Notes: generated by a model from the letters alone, not told the origin. 33,194 bases of DNA from an uncultured Eubacteriaceae bacterium (GCA_946497035.1 CAMMIW010000021.1:1-33194), one strand, 5' to 3'. Counted from the first letter of the stretch, positions 1 to 7,116 are shown. Numbers and translations: made by a program.

Positions 1-50
1 TTAGCTACTAACTCACGACTAAAGTCACGAGTTTGCGTAGCTATTTTTAA
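1..50. mobile_element. Terminal fragment of an IS200/IS605-type element
   Basis: The first ~50 bases carry an imperfect hairpin at 10-33 (AACTC..GAC-taaa-GTC..GAGTT) with the same CACGACTAAAGTC core as the hairpin at the far right end of the window. Such subterminal hairpins with a CGACTAAAGTCG-type core are typical of IS200/IS605 elements. A stop codon (48-50) lies in the tape-measure frame here, and phage coding resumes at about 51. No transposase gene is in the window, so only the tip is present. The exact IS boundary is not certain to within a few bases. Confidence 0.75.
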
Positions 51-1124
51 TCAATTTTAACACTTTGGCAAAAGAAAACAATAATTTTAAACAGTATTAT
101 GGCTACAAAATCATTATTTTTTGCTAAATGGCAAACATTAACTATGAGTGTCGCTAAAGCAAAAATATTTTTATCAACTATAATAACTATTTTAACTAAA
201 AAAGTTACGCTCTTAACTGTTGCACAAAAATTATTTAATACTGTAAGTAAAGCTAATATTATGGGTATTGTTATTACAACTGTTATAGTTTTAATAATGA
301 TACTAATAAAAAATTGGGATAAAGTTAAAATAGTAGTATTAAAATTTTGGGAAGTACTAAAAAATATATGTTCTAATATAGTAGTAGCATTTACTGGAGC
401 TTTTAAAGCAATAGGCTCATTAATAATTAAGTTTTTAAATTTAATATTTACAACTATATCAAATATTTTTAATGGTATATTAAATGTTGTAAAATTAATC
501 ATTGATAGTATAATAAACTGTTTTAAATTTGGTTTTGAATTTATTACATTTATAGTAAAAACATATATTGAAACAGTATTAATAACTATTAATTCTATTA
601 TAGATGGCGTTAAAGCTATTTTTAATGGTATTATAAATTTTATTACAGGTGTATTTACAGGTAATTGGGAACAAGCCCTTAATGGCTTAAAAAATATAGC
701 AGAAGGTATATTTAATATTATAAAAGGTATCTTTTTAGCTCCATTTAGATTTTTTGCAAAAGGTATAAATTGGGTTATAGAAAAAATAAATAGCTTAAAA
801 ATAGATATACCTAATTGGGTGCCTGTTATAGGTGGTAATAGTTATAGCTTAAGCATACCAACTATACCAACAGATATACCTAACTTTGCTACTGGTACAA
901 GCTATCATAGAGGTGGACTTGCTAGAATTAATGAAGGTGGCAGAGGTGAAATTGTTGATTTGCCTAATGGTAGTAAAGTTATACCTGCAGATAAGTCGGA
1001 AAAATTATTAGATAAAAATAATAATACAATTAATGTTACTGTTAATGTATATAACCCTAGTGATGTTGATGAAATTGTAAAAGTTATTGCTTATAAATTA
1101 AAACAAGCTCTTGATAATATTTAA
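51..1124 (+). CDS. Tail tape measure protein, C-terminal part (split by an IS)
   Basis: Open frame from just after the IS tip, without its own ribosome site. It encodes hydrophobic, probably membrane-associated segments in the first ~180 residues, then a Gly-rich C-terminus with the pattern GGLARINEGGRGEIVDLPNG, which is characteristic of phage tape measure C-termini. The frame is open upstream of the first ATG (99), so the apparent start is internal. The gene beginning at 31676 lacks exactly such a C-terminal half, and both halves contain a related NWDKV-type segment. I infer one tape measure of roughly 845 residues cut by the IS. The 3' end also holds the promoter of the first small toxin locus. 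Confidence 0.85.
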   Translation, partial: SILTLWQKKTIILNSIMATKSLFFAKWQTLTMSVAKAKIFLSTIITILTKKVTLLTVAQKLFNTVSKANIMGIVITTVIVLIMILIKNWDKVKIVVLKFWEVLKNICSNIVVAFTGAFKAIGSLIIKFLNLIFTTISNIFNGILNVVKLIIDSIINCFKFGFEFITFIVKTYIETVLITINSIIDGVKAIFNGIINFITGVFTGNWEQALNGLKNIAEGIFNIIKGIFLAPFRFFAKGINWVIEKINSLKIDIPNWVPVIGGNSYSLSIPTIPTDIPNFATGTSYHRGGLARINEGGRGEIVDLPNGSKVIPADKSEKLLDKNNNTINVTVNVYNPSDVDEIVKVIAYKLKQALDNI

Positions 1125-1140
1125 AATTTTATGATATAAT
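1111..1140 (+). promoter_or_regulatory. Promoter of small-toxin locus 1
   Basis: TTGATA (1111-1116), 18-bp spacer, TATAAT (1135-1140), lying inside the end of the tape-measure gene. The sequence after the -10 (ATTATTTTGGCA) is repeated after the promoter of locus 2. Confidence 0.7.
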
Positions 1141-1205
1141 TATTTTGGCACTTTGTGTCGGAGTAACTGTAGTAGGTTGTTACCCTGTAATAAGGGGGTG
1201 GTGCT

Positions 1206-1286
1206 ATGTACAACATATTTAAGTATTTACTTTTTATTAGTATAATAGCATTACTTGTTATAAATAATACAGTAGTAGTATATTAA
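1206..1286 (+). CDS. Small membrane peptide, putative type I toxin 1
   Basis: A 26-residue ORF with ATG start behind a strong ribosome site AAGGGGGTG (1192-1200). It begins MYNIFKYLLF and is one continuous hydrophobic helix ending VVVY; no family is recognised. It lies in a locus built like the pAD1 par (Fst) system. A consensus promoter points toward it on the opposite strand, the two transcripts converge on one bidirectional hairpin, and the direct repeat AGGTTGTT occurs in the toxin leader (1174-1181) and the terminator stem (1322-1329). The leader 1176-1190 can also pair with 1346-1361, which could hide the ribosome site. The toxin role is inferred from architecture and from the paralogous neighbour. 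Confidence 0.65.
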   Translation: MYNIFKYLLFISIIALLVINNTVVVY

Positions 1287-1288
1287 TA

Positions 1289-1385
1289 ACAAAAAACAAC
1301 CTAAAATAGTTGACAGCTCTTAGGTTGTTTATAATTTTTATAAAACAATAACAGGGTAACAACTGAAACAGTTGCTCCTTTTTAT
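1289..1385 (-). ncRNA. Putative antisense antitoxin RNA 1
   Basis: A minus-strand promoter matches consensus: TTGACA (complement of 1415-1420), 17-bp spacer, TATAAT (complement of 1392-1397). The transcript would start near 1385 and end at the hairpin 1294-1330, overlapping the 3' region of the toxin mRNA. Its terminator arm contains AACAACCT, complementary to AGGTTGTT in the toxin leader. Ends are predicted only. Confidence 0.65.
1294..1330. terminator. Bidirectional terminator of locus 1
   Basis: Perfect 11-bp stem AAACAACCTAA / TTAGGTTGTTT with A-rich sequence on one side and T-rich on the other. It is placed where the convergent toxin and antitoxin transcripts meet. Confidence 0.8.
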
Positions 1386-1451
1386 ATTATAATTATAAAG
1401 CTTATATTTTATACTGTCAATATTAAAAATAACATCTAATTATTTTATATA

Positions 1452-1480
1452 TTGGCTTTTTATTATTAATATGATATAAT
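1452..1480 (+). promoter_or_regulatory. Promoter of small-toxin locus 2
   Basis: TTGGCT (1452-1457), 17-bp spacer, TATAAT (1475-1480). The downstream flank ATTATTTTGGCA matches that of locus 1. Confidence 0.65.
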
Positions 1481-1548
1481 TATTTTGGCATTTATGCTAG
1501 GAGTAATTATTAATTAAGGTTGTTCCCCTATTTAAAGGGGGTGATACT

Positions 1549-1620
1549 ATGAAAAAAGTTATTATAACTATTATTTTAACTATGATTTTTATAGTATTAT
1601 CTACTGTTAAAGTTTACTAA
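1549..1620 (+). CDS. Small membrane peptide, putative type I toxin 2
   Basis: A 23-residue ORF with ATG start after AAAGGGGGTG (1534-1543). It begins MKKVIITIIL: a basic N-terminus followed by one hydrophobic helix ending KVY, like the ...VVVY end of toxin 1. Flanking promoters, leader and terminator are near-copies of locus 1, so the two loci are tandem paralogues. The direct repeat AAGGTTGTT is in the leader (1516-1524) and the terminator stem (1668-1676). Family not recognised; the toxin role is inferred from locus architecture. Confidence 0.65.
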   Translation: MKKVIITIILTMIFIVLSTVKVY

Positions 1621-1639
1621 TTTTAATTTTAGATAAATA

Positions 1640-1724
1640 AAAAACAACCTTTAAGAGTTGGACGCTCAAGGTTGTTTTAAACACAACATCTGGGAACAAC
1701 TATACAATAGTTACTCCTTTTTAT
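1640..1724 (-). ncRNA. Putative antisense antitoxin RNA 2
   Basis: Minus-strand promoter TTGACA (complement of 1754-1759), 17-bp spacer, TATAAT (complement of 1731-1736), with sequence around it nearly identical to the antitoxin promoter of locus 1. The transcript would converge on the hairpin at 1641-1678 and carry the complement of the toxin-leader direct repeat. Confidence 0.65.
1641..1678. terminator. Bidirectional terminator of locus 2
   Basis: Stem AAAACAACCTT / AAGGTTGTTTT (11 bp, perfect) between the convergent toxin and antitoxin transcripts. Confidence 0.8.
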
Positions 1725-1780
1725 ATTATAATTATAAAACTTATATTTTATACTGTCAATATTAAAAAAATTATAAATTT

Positions 1781-1808
1781 AAGGTTACTATTTTTAGTAA
1801 CCTTTTTT
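1781..1808 (+). terminator. Rho-independent terminator before the baseplate genes
   Basis: Stem AAGGTTACTA / TAGTAACCTT, 4-base loop, then a T-run. Because it lies between the tape measure and the baseplate genes, late transcription must read through it or restart; it may instead stop the small toxin transcripts. Confidence 0.7.
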
Positions 1809-1828
1809 GTATTTGAAAGGAGTTTTTA

Positions 1829-2251
1829 ATGGACATTATATTTAGTGCAAACAACAATGAGCAAGTTTTAACCTTACCTATAATACCAAAAAATATGCCA
1901 GAGTTATCACAAAGCTATAAAAACTCAACTTTTGAAAGTATTAATGGAGAGTTAAATTTAATTGGAACTAAAGCACTTAGAACAGTTTCTTTTTCTTCTT
2001 TTTTCCCAACTAAAAAATATAAATTTAGTCGCCCTAAATCAAATGTAGATGGTTGGGTATATGTATCATTTTTCAATAAATATGCTAGTAACAGAATGCC
2101 TATTCGTATGATATTAGTTGATAATGAAAATAAAGAAATATCTAATATGGCTTATACGGTGGAAAGTTTTAACTGTTTTGTAGATAAGGTAGGAGATATA
2201 CAATATTCTTTAGATTTAAAAGAATATAGATTTGTAAAAATTAAAAAGTAG
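1829..2251 (+). CDS. XkdP-like baseplate/tail hub protein without a LysM domain
   Basis: 140 residues, ATG start behind GAAAGGAG. The pattern LPIIPKNMPELSQS near the N-terminus and KALRTVSFSSFFP in the middle match the conserved N-terminal part of XkdP/YqbP-type proteins, which sit between tape measure and baseplate hub in PBSX-like myoviruses. Family members usually end with a LysM domain; this one stops after the structural part, so the LysM module is absent. Position directly before the XkdQ homologue fits. Predicted structural protein of the tail tip; confidence rests on motif and gene order. Confidence 0.75.
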   Translation: MDIIFSANNNEQVLTLPIIPKNMPELSQSYKNSTFESINGELNLIGTKALRTVSFSSFFPTKKYKFSRPKSNVDGWVYVSFFNKYASNRMPIRMILVDNENKEISNMAYTVESFNCFVDKVGDIQYSLDLKEYRFVKIKK

Positions 2252-2259
2252 GTGGTATT

Positions 2260-3240
2260 ATTTTTAAATTTTATATATTAAAAGATAGTGGCCAACTAGA
2301 TATAACAGACTTTGTAGGTAATATTAGTTGGAGTGATAATATTGATACACTAGGGACACAATTAGATTTTGCTATACCAAAAGATAATGCCTATATTAAA
2401 TTTTTTATAGATTGTGGAGATAAAATTTTATTATGTAAAAATGGTAAGACAGTCTTTCAAGGTATTATTACAGATAAAAATATTAATGGTATATTTGAAG
2501 AGAGCTTCACGGCTTTTGACTTTGCTTTTTACCTTAATAAATCAAAGGTAATAAAACATTTTAATAATATAAATGGTTCTAATGCTATATCAAGCATATG
2601 CAATGAGCAAGGCATATTTTTAGCCGAAATACCTACTTTAAATACAAATATAAATCATATTTATTTTGAAAATACGATAGCAGAAATAATAGAAGATATA
2701 TTAGAGCAATGTAACAAGGAAACAGGCAAAATATACTATAAAGAAGTATTAGAAGATAAGTTATATATATTTGAAAAAGGTACAAAAATTATAAACCCAA
2801 CATATAAAATGGCAGTAAATGTAGCTACTATTAATGTATTAGATGAAATAGGACAAAACTTTTCTAAAAGTTATAGTATATCAGACTTAAAAAATAAAGT
2901 AACTATTATATCTCAAAATGAAAAAGATGCAAGGCTTATTGCTACAAAAGAAGATAATAAAAATATACAAAAATATGGGCTACTACACCATATAGAAAAT
3001 ATTGATGAAAAAGATATAAGTCAATCCAATAATATAGCTATTAATAAACTACAACAATTAAACAAAATTAAAGAAACACTATCTTTAGAGCTTTTAGGGG
3101 ATACATCTATAAAAGCAGGTAGAGTTTTAAATATTAATAATAAAGATATTAATATAATTGGTAAATTTAATATTATATCAAGTAAACACACTATTGAAAA
3201 TGGTATACATAAAACAAGCGTTGAGCTAGAAAGGTTATAA
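2260..3240 (+). CDS. XkdQ-like baseplate hub protein, apparently with an AUU start
   Basis: The frame is open from directly after the preceding gene, but the first ATG is not until 2809, in the middle of the protein. The upstream part (KFYILKDSGQLDITDFVG...) reads as the normal beginning of an XkdQ/YqbQ family protein, giving about 326 residues. No ATG, GTG or TTG lies near the ribosome site AGGTGG (2250-2255); the only nearby candidates are ATT codons at 2257 and 2260. I therefore place the start at ATT 2260. XkdQ proteins form the hub/spike base (gp27-like). The DUF2577 gene follows after one base. Confidence 0.75.
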   Translation: MFKFYILKDSGQLDITDFVGNISWSDNIDTLGTQLDFAIPKDNAYIKFFIDCGDKILLCKNGKTVFQGIITDKNINGIFEESFTAFDFAFYLNKSKVIKHFNNINGSNAISSICNEQGIFLAEIPTLNTNINHIYFENTIAEIIEDILEQCNKETGKIYYKEVLEDKLYIFEKGTKIINPTYKMAVNVATINVLDEIGQNFSKSYSISDLKNKVTIISQNEKDARLIATKEDNKNIQKYGLLHHIENIDEKDISQSNNIAINKLQQLNKIKETLSLELLGDTSIKAGRVLNINNKDINIIGKFNIISSKHTIENGIHKTSVELERL

Positions 3241-3241
3241 A

Positions 3242-3517
3242 ATGAGTATTGAATATATAGCACAACTTTTAAAAGAGCGTAACAATCCTAGTAAAATAGG
3301 TATAGTTATAGGTAAAATAATAGAAGTTATTGAAGAAAAAGACTATGTAAAAATTAGCATATTAGATGGTAACATACAAAAAGATAAATTTTATTCATTA
3401 ATAACTAAATTTACTAAAGAAGATGTAGGTAAAAAAATAATTGTAAATGTAACAGAAAATAATCAAGAACTTATTGTACTTGGTTATTTTAAAGAATTTT
3501 TGCCATTAAAGGAGTGA
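3242..3517 (+). CDS. DUF2577-family baseplate protein (XkdR-like)
   Basis: 91 residues starting one base after the previous stop. The length, the N-terminal MSIEYIAQLLKERNNPSK..GIVIGKI and the place between the XkdQ and XkdS homologues match DUF2577/XkdR proteins of PBSX-like phages, small OB-fold-like baseplate components. The ending ELIVLGYFKEF is typical of a short beta-barrel protein. Translationally coupled to its neighbours. Function beyond a structural role is unknown. Confidence 0.7.
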   Translation: MSIEYIAQLLKERNNPSKIGIVIGKIIEVIEEKDYVKISILDGNIQKDKFYSLITKFTKEDVGKKIIVNVTENNQELIVLGYFKEFLPLKE

Positions 3518-3522
3518 TTTAT

Positions 3523-3975
3523 ATGTTTCCTAAAATAAATGATAATATTATTGAAATAGAAGAAAATAAACCTATTTCTTTAGGTAAGTGCTTTAAATTT
3601 GATTTTGAGAACGGACAACATATTATAGTTGATGGTAAGTTTGTAGAATGTGATTTTAAAGAAAATATACAACATTTTATACAGGTTGTTTTAAAAACAA
3701 AAATAAATACTTTTAAAGTATATATAGGAGATGAAAATGAAGATTTTGGGTTATCTATATATAACTACATAGGTAATAAGGTTTATCATAAAGGTTTTAT
3801 CTTATCCGAAACTAAAAGAGAAATAACAGAGCAACTTTTAAACCACCCTTTTATAAAAGAAGTAGATAATTTTAACTTTGATTTTGAAAACACAAATTTA
3901 ACTATAACATTTAATTGTTATTTACAAAATGACGAGGTATTACACATTAAGGAGGCGATAGGTATTGAACTTTAA
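3523..3975 (+). CDS. DUF2634-family baseplate protein (XkdS-like)
   Basis: About 150 residues from ATG 3523, chosen because AAAGGAG (3509-3515) lies 7 bases upstream; the GTG at 3514 overlaps that ribosome site. The mid-protein YKVYIGDENEDFGLSIYNYIG-type segment and gene order match DUF2634/XkdS, a gp25-like baseplate wedge component. Its last bases overlap the TTG start of the baseplate J gene and contain the ribosome site AAGGAGG for it, so the two are coupled. Confidence 0.7.
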   Translation: MFPKINDNIIEIEENKPISLGKCFKFDFENGQHIIVDGKFVECDFKENIQHFIQVVLKTKINTFKVYIGDENEDFGLSIYNYIGNKVYHKGFILSETKREITEQLLNHPFIKEVDNFNFDFENTNLTITFNCYLQNDEVLHIKEAIGIEL

Positions 3976-5032
3976 TAAAAATTCTAATGAAATTTTAGAA
4001 GAATTTTTGCAAGATATACCCGAACAATATGAAAAAAGAAAAGGTTATTTTTTATGGGATATTTTAAAGGCTATATCTATTAGAATAATGTATACGTTAG
4101 AAAAACTAACTTGTGTAGCTAATAAGTTAGATATAAATAATCTTACAGGGCTAGAGTTAGAAAAATTTATAACACAACGTACAGGTATTGAAAGAAAAAA
4201 AGCTACATATTCAACAGGTGTCATTACTTTAAAAGGTAATGGCACTATTAATATTGGAGATTTATTTGAAACAGATGGTTTAATTCGTTTTCAATCTACA
4301 GAACAAAAAACTATAGTAGGCTCAGGAACTATTGCTATAAAATGTATTACGGCAGGTAAAATAGGTAATGTACCTACCAATAGTATTAAAAAAATGCCTA
4401 TTACAATAGCAGGTATAAATTCTTGTAACAATGAAACTGAAACAGATGGTGGCTATGATGAAGAAACAGACGAAGATTTAAGAAATAGATATTTTGAAAG
4501 ATTAAGAGAACCTGCAACTAGTGGCAATATATACCATTATAAAAGGTGGGCTAAAGAGGTTGAGGGTGTTGGCGAGGCTAGAGTTATCCCCCTTTGGAAT
4601 GGACATACAACAGTTAAAGTTATTATTATCAATAGCGATAGGCAACCTGCAGATGAAAGCCTAGTAGAAAAAGTACAAGAATATATAGACCCTAACATTA
4701 GTGGAGAAGGGCGAGGACAAGCTCCTGTAGGGGCTTTTTGTACTGTAGTTAGTGCTACCCCTAAAAATATAGATATATCAGTTAAGGCTATTTTTGGCAA
4801 AAACTATGACAAAGAACAAGTAAAGAAAAAAATAAATGAAAATTTAACTTTATACTTAAAAGAAATAGCCTTTAAAAAAGATATTTTAAGCTATGCCATT
4901 ATAGGAGCTAAAATATTAGATGTAGATGGTGTTATAGATTATTCCGATTTAAAAATTAATAATCAAACATCTAATATTGAATGTGGGCAAGAAGAAGTTT
5001 TTATACTAGAAAGAGTTGATTTTATTGAGTGA
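3965..5032 (+). CDS. Baseplate J-like protein (XkdT-like)
   Basis: 355 residues, TTG start, ribosome site AAGGAGG at 3951-3957. Baseplate_J signature regions are visible: GLELEKFITQRTGIERKKAT near residues 55-75, VITLKGNGTINIGDLFET, and ETDGGYDEETDEDLRNRYFERLREPATSGN around residues 155-190, the classic J-family core. This wedge protein joins the hub to the periphery of contractile tails. It overlaps both the DUF2634 gene and the next gene, as expected in a packed structural operon. Confidence 0.9.
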   Translation: MNFNKNSNEILEEFLQDIPEQYEKRKGYFLWDILKAISIRIMYTLEKLTCVANKLDINNLTGLELEKFITQRTGIERKKATYSTGVITLKGNGTINIGDLFETDGLIRFQSTEQKTIVGSGTIAIKCITAGKIGNVPTNSIKKMPITIAGINSCNNETETDGGYDEETDEDLRNRYFERLREPATSGNIYHYKRWAKEVEGVGEARVIPLWNGHTTVKVIIINSDRQPADESLVEKVQEYIDPNISGEGRGQAPVGAFCTVVSATPKNIDISVKAIFGKNYDKEQVKKKINENLTLYLKEIAFKKDILSYAIIGAKILDVDGVIDYSDLKINNQTSNIECGQEEVFILERVDFIE

Positions 5033-5567
5033 TAAAATTATAAATTTTATAAATAAAATATTTAGAAATGATGATATTACAAAACATATCGCTAGAATAA
5101 GCCAAACACAAATAGAAAATGTAGAAATAAAAATAACAGATATACAAAGCAATATATTTTTAGATACGGCTACTTGGGGTATGAGTATATTTGAAAATGA
5201 ACTTGATATAGAATACATAGAAGATAAAACACTAGAAGAAAGAAAAGCTATTATAAGTGCTAAATGGCGTGGAGCAGGTAAACTAACATTAGAGCTTATA
5301 CAGGATACAGTAAAAGCATATACACATAATGTTGTAAATGTTCGATTTAATGGCACTATTATTTTAGATTTTAGTGATAAAATAGGTAAGCCTAACAATT
5401 TAGATAGCTTAATGAAAAGTATTGAAGATATTAAACCTGCTCATTTAGGGGTTGAATATATTTTTAAATATAGAAAATGGATAGATATAAAACCTTTTAC
5501 TTGGCAAACAATGAGTAAATATATATGGAAAAATGTAAAAGAGGAAGAAATACCAGAATTAGATTAA
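5025..5567 (+). CDS. DUF2313-family baseplate protein (XkdU-like)
   Basis: About 180 residues. TTG 5025 is preferred over TTG 5016 because AGAAAGAG (5008-5015) lies at better spacing; both overlap the end of the baseplate J gene. Length, position and the pattern LEERKAIISAKWRGAGKLTLELIQDTV match the XkdU/YmfQ (DUF2313) family, which closes the baseplate cassette in Mu- and PBSX-like phages. The C-terminus ends in a Trp-rich run (WQTMSKYIWKNVKEEE). In related phages tail-fibre genes follow; here the endolysin follows at once. Confidence 0.75.
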   Translation: MSDKIINFINKIFRNDDITKHIARISQTQIENVEIKITDIQSNIFLDTATWGMSIFENELDIEYIEDKTLEERKAIISAKWRGAGKLTLELIQDTVKAYTHNVVNVRFNGTIILDFSDKIGKPNNLDSLMKSIEDIKPAHLGVEYIFKYRKWIDIKPFTWQTMSKYIWKNVKEEEIPELD

Positions 5568-5584
5568 TTTAAGCAGTTGAATTT

Positions 5585-6445
5585 ATGAAAATAAATAAAA
5601 TGATAGCACATAGTAGCAATTTTACTAAAGGAAGAAAACAAAAAATTGAATTTTTAGTTATTCATTACACGGCTAATAATGGAGATTTAGCTAAAGGTAA
5701 TTGTAATTATTTTAAATCGCCTAATAGAAATGCTTCTGCTCATTATTTTGTTGATGAAAAGGAAATATGGCAAAGCGTAGAAGATAACGACACCGCTTGG
5801 CATTGTGGAACAAGTGGAAAGTATTATCATAGTGAATGTAGAAATGATAATGCTATAGGTATAGAGCTATGCTCGGAAAAAGATAGCAAAGGTAACTATT
5901 ATTTTAATAATGAAACTATAAACAATGCTATAGAACTTACAAAAATGTTAATGAAAAAATATAATATACCCACTACCAATATATTAAGACACTATGATAT
6001 AACTAGAAAAATTTGCCCTGCACCATTTGTAAATAATATTACTAATTGGCAGAATTTTAAAAATAAGTTAGAAGAGGAGAAATATATGTTTGTAAATAGA
6101 AATTATAGCTATAATGGTAAAGTGAAATCTTTTAAAGTTATTAATGATAATGGAGAAAATTTTGTTAAAGTAAGAGATTTAGCAGAACTTTTAAATAAAA
6201 AAATCAGTTATGATACTAATACTAAAATAACTAATTTAGATGATATACTTTTTAATGTTAATGTAGAGGCAGGTAATAAAAAAGCTACTTTAAATGTTGT
6301 AAACATTGGTGGGTTTAATTTTGTTAAAGTAAGAGATTTAGCAGACTTTTTAGGCTTAGAAACAGGATACAACGAAACAAATAATAGTATATTTTTTAAG
6401 TTAAAAAATAGTCTTATTGAAAAAATTAAAAGTTTTAGGAAGTAG
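5585..6445 (+). CDS. N-acetylmuramoyl-L-alanine amidase endolysin
   Basis: 286 residues. Residues ~15-160 form an Amidase_2 (PGRP-like, zinc) domain: FLVIHYTAN (first zinc His), TAWHCGTSG, NAIGIELCS and ILRHYDITRKICPAP, with the second zinc His in RHYDI and the Cys in KICPAP where the third ligand lies. Residues ~168-286 hold two repeats of a copper-amine-oxidase-N-like module (FVKVRDLAELL and FVKVRDLADFL), common in clostridial cell-wall proteins. The annotated start has almost no ribosome site, while an in-frame ATG at 6086 at the domain border has an excellent one, suggesting a second product. Followed by the holin gene. Confidence 0.9.
   Translation: MKINKMIAHSSNFTKGRKQKIEFLVIHYTANNGDLAKGNCNYFKSPNRNASAHYFVDEKEIWQSVEDNDTAWHCGTSGKYYHSECRNDNAIGIELCSEKDSKGNYYFNNETINNAIELTKMLMKKYNIPTTNILRHYDITRKICPAPFVNNITNWQNFKNKLEEEKYMFVNRNYSYNGKVKSFKVINDNGENFVKVRDLAELLNKKISYDTNTKITNLDDILFNVNVEAGNKKATLNVVNIGGFNFVKVRDLADFLGLETGYNETNNSIFFKLKNSLIEKIKSFRK
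6073..6088 (+). promoter_or_regulatory. Internal ribosome binding site and start in the endolysin gene
   Basis: AGAGGAGA (6073-6080), 5-base spacer, then ATG (6086-6088), in frame with the amidase ORF. It falls exactly between the catalytic and C-terminal modules and would give a 119-residue C-terminal polypeptide. The main ATG at 5585 has no comparable site. Confidence 0.65.
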
Positions 6446-6453
6446 GTGTTATA

Positions 6454-6945
6454 GTGAATATTTTTGAAACAAAATTAAACTATGTAATATCTATTATAAC
6501 AGGTGTTTTATCAGCTATTTTAGGCGACTTTTGGTTTTTGTTTGTATTTTTATTAGGTTTAAATATTATAGATTACATAACAGGAATAATGAAAGCTAGA
6601 TATTTAAAAAGGGAAAGCTCAAAAAAAGCAATGAAAGGTTTTGTTAAAAAATTTTTAATATGGTGCTTAGTAGCTATGGGCTTTGGACTTGGCATTACCT
6701 TTCAAAAAATAGGCGAAGTGATAGGTATAAATTTACATATAATGATGGCTATTGGTTGGTTTATATTAGCTCATTGTATACTAAATGAAATTAGAAGTAT
6801 TTTAGAAAATATGGTAGAGCTAGATAAAGGTCATTTAGTACCAAATTGGCTAATAAAAGGACTAGAAGTTACTAATAAAATACTAGATAAAAAAGCTAAC
6901 AATATAGTTGATAATATGGAAAATAATTTTAAAAATAAAACTTAA
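6454..6945 (+). CDS. Phage holin, phage_holin_4 (TcdE/CD1375-like) family
   Basis: 163 residues, GTG start with AGGTG upstream. There are several hydrophobic segments at about residues 10-45 and 65-115. The motif LGLNIIDYITGIMKARYLKRESSKKAMKG in the first loop is the hallmark of the toxin-secretion/phage-lysis holin family. The C-terminus is charged and cytoplasmic in type (NNIVDNMENNFKNKT). The protein would perforate the membrane to release the amidase. Last gene of the late operon; a strong terminator overlaps its stop. Confidence 0.9.
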   Translation: MNIFETKLNYVISIITGVLSAILGDFWFLFVFLLGLNIIDYITGIMKARYLKRESSKKAMKGFVKKFLIWCLVAMGFGLGITFQKIGEVIGINLHIMMAIGWFILAHCILNEIRSILENMVELDKGHLVPNWLIKGLEVTNKILDKKANNIVDNMENNFKNKT

Positions 6946-6972
6946 AAAAGGGGGAATATTCCCCCTTTTTTT
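6944..6972 (+). terminator. Strong terminator closing the late operon
   Basis: AAAAAAGGGGG / CCCCCTTTTTT stem with AATATT loop and T-run, beginning at the holin stop codon. It is the most GC-rich short stem in the neighbourhood and could act in both directions. Confidence 0.9.
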
Positions 6973-6984
6973 ATTTTAAATAAT

Positions 6985-7080
6985 ATATTATATATAAATA
7001 TAAAATAGTCATATATAATATACATATATTATATTTATATATAAAAGTTATATGATATATGTATATATAATATCTATATA
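6985..7080. repeat. AT-rich palindromic repeats upstream of parA (candidate centromere/operator)
   Basis: Alternating TATA-type sequence containing near-palindromes such as ATATAATATACATATATTAT (about 7014) and GATATATGTATATATAATAT (about 7052). The 16-bp string ATATATTATATTTATA recurs downstream of parA near 7998. Repeats on both sides of a parA gene are consistent with parS/operator sites for the RHH protein, but the composition is so low in complexity that this is only suggestive. Confidence 0.4.
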
Positions 7081-7087
7081 TTTTTTA

Positions 7088-7116
7088 TTGACATACGGCT
7101 ATCAGTATGATATTCT
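7088..7116 (+). promoter_or_regulatory. Promoter of parA
   Basis: TTGACA (7088-7093), 17-bp spacer, TATTCT (7111-7116). The spacer contains the only GC-containing stretch around (TACGGCTATCAGTATGA), with the small inverted repeat ATAC/GTAT, so it may hold an operator. Confidence 0.6.

Noticed and set aside
47..502. Minus-strand ORF of 151 codons
   Set aside because: It mirrors the tape-measure C-terminus, has no ribosome site, and its hydrophobic composition is a shadow of AT-rich coding sequence.
2809..3240. Short 143-residue gene starting at ATG 2809
   Set aside because: It is the C-terminal part of the XkdQ-like protein; the frame is open and homologous back to ~2260.
6985..7080. Set of TATAAT-like boxes as many promoters
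   Set aside because: Alternating AT sequence produces such boxes by chance; only the TTGACA-17-TATTCT pair at 7088 has a real -35.
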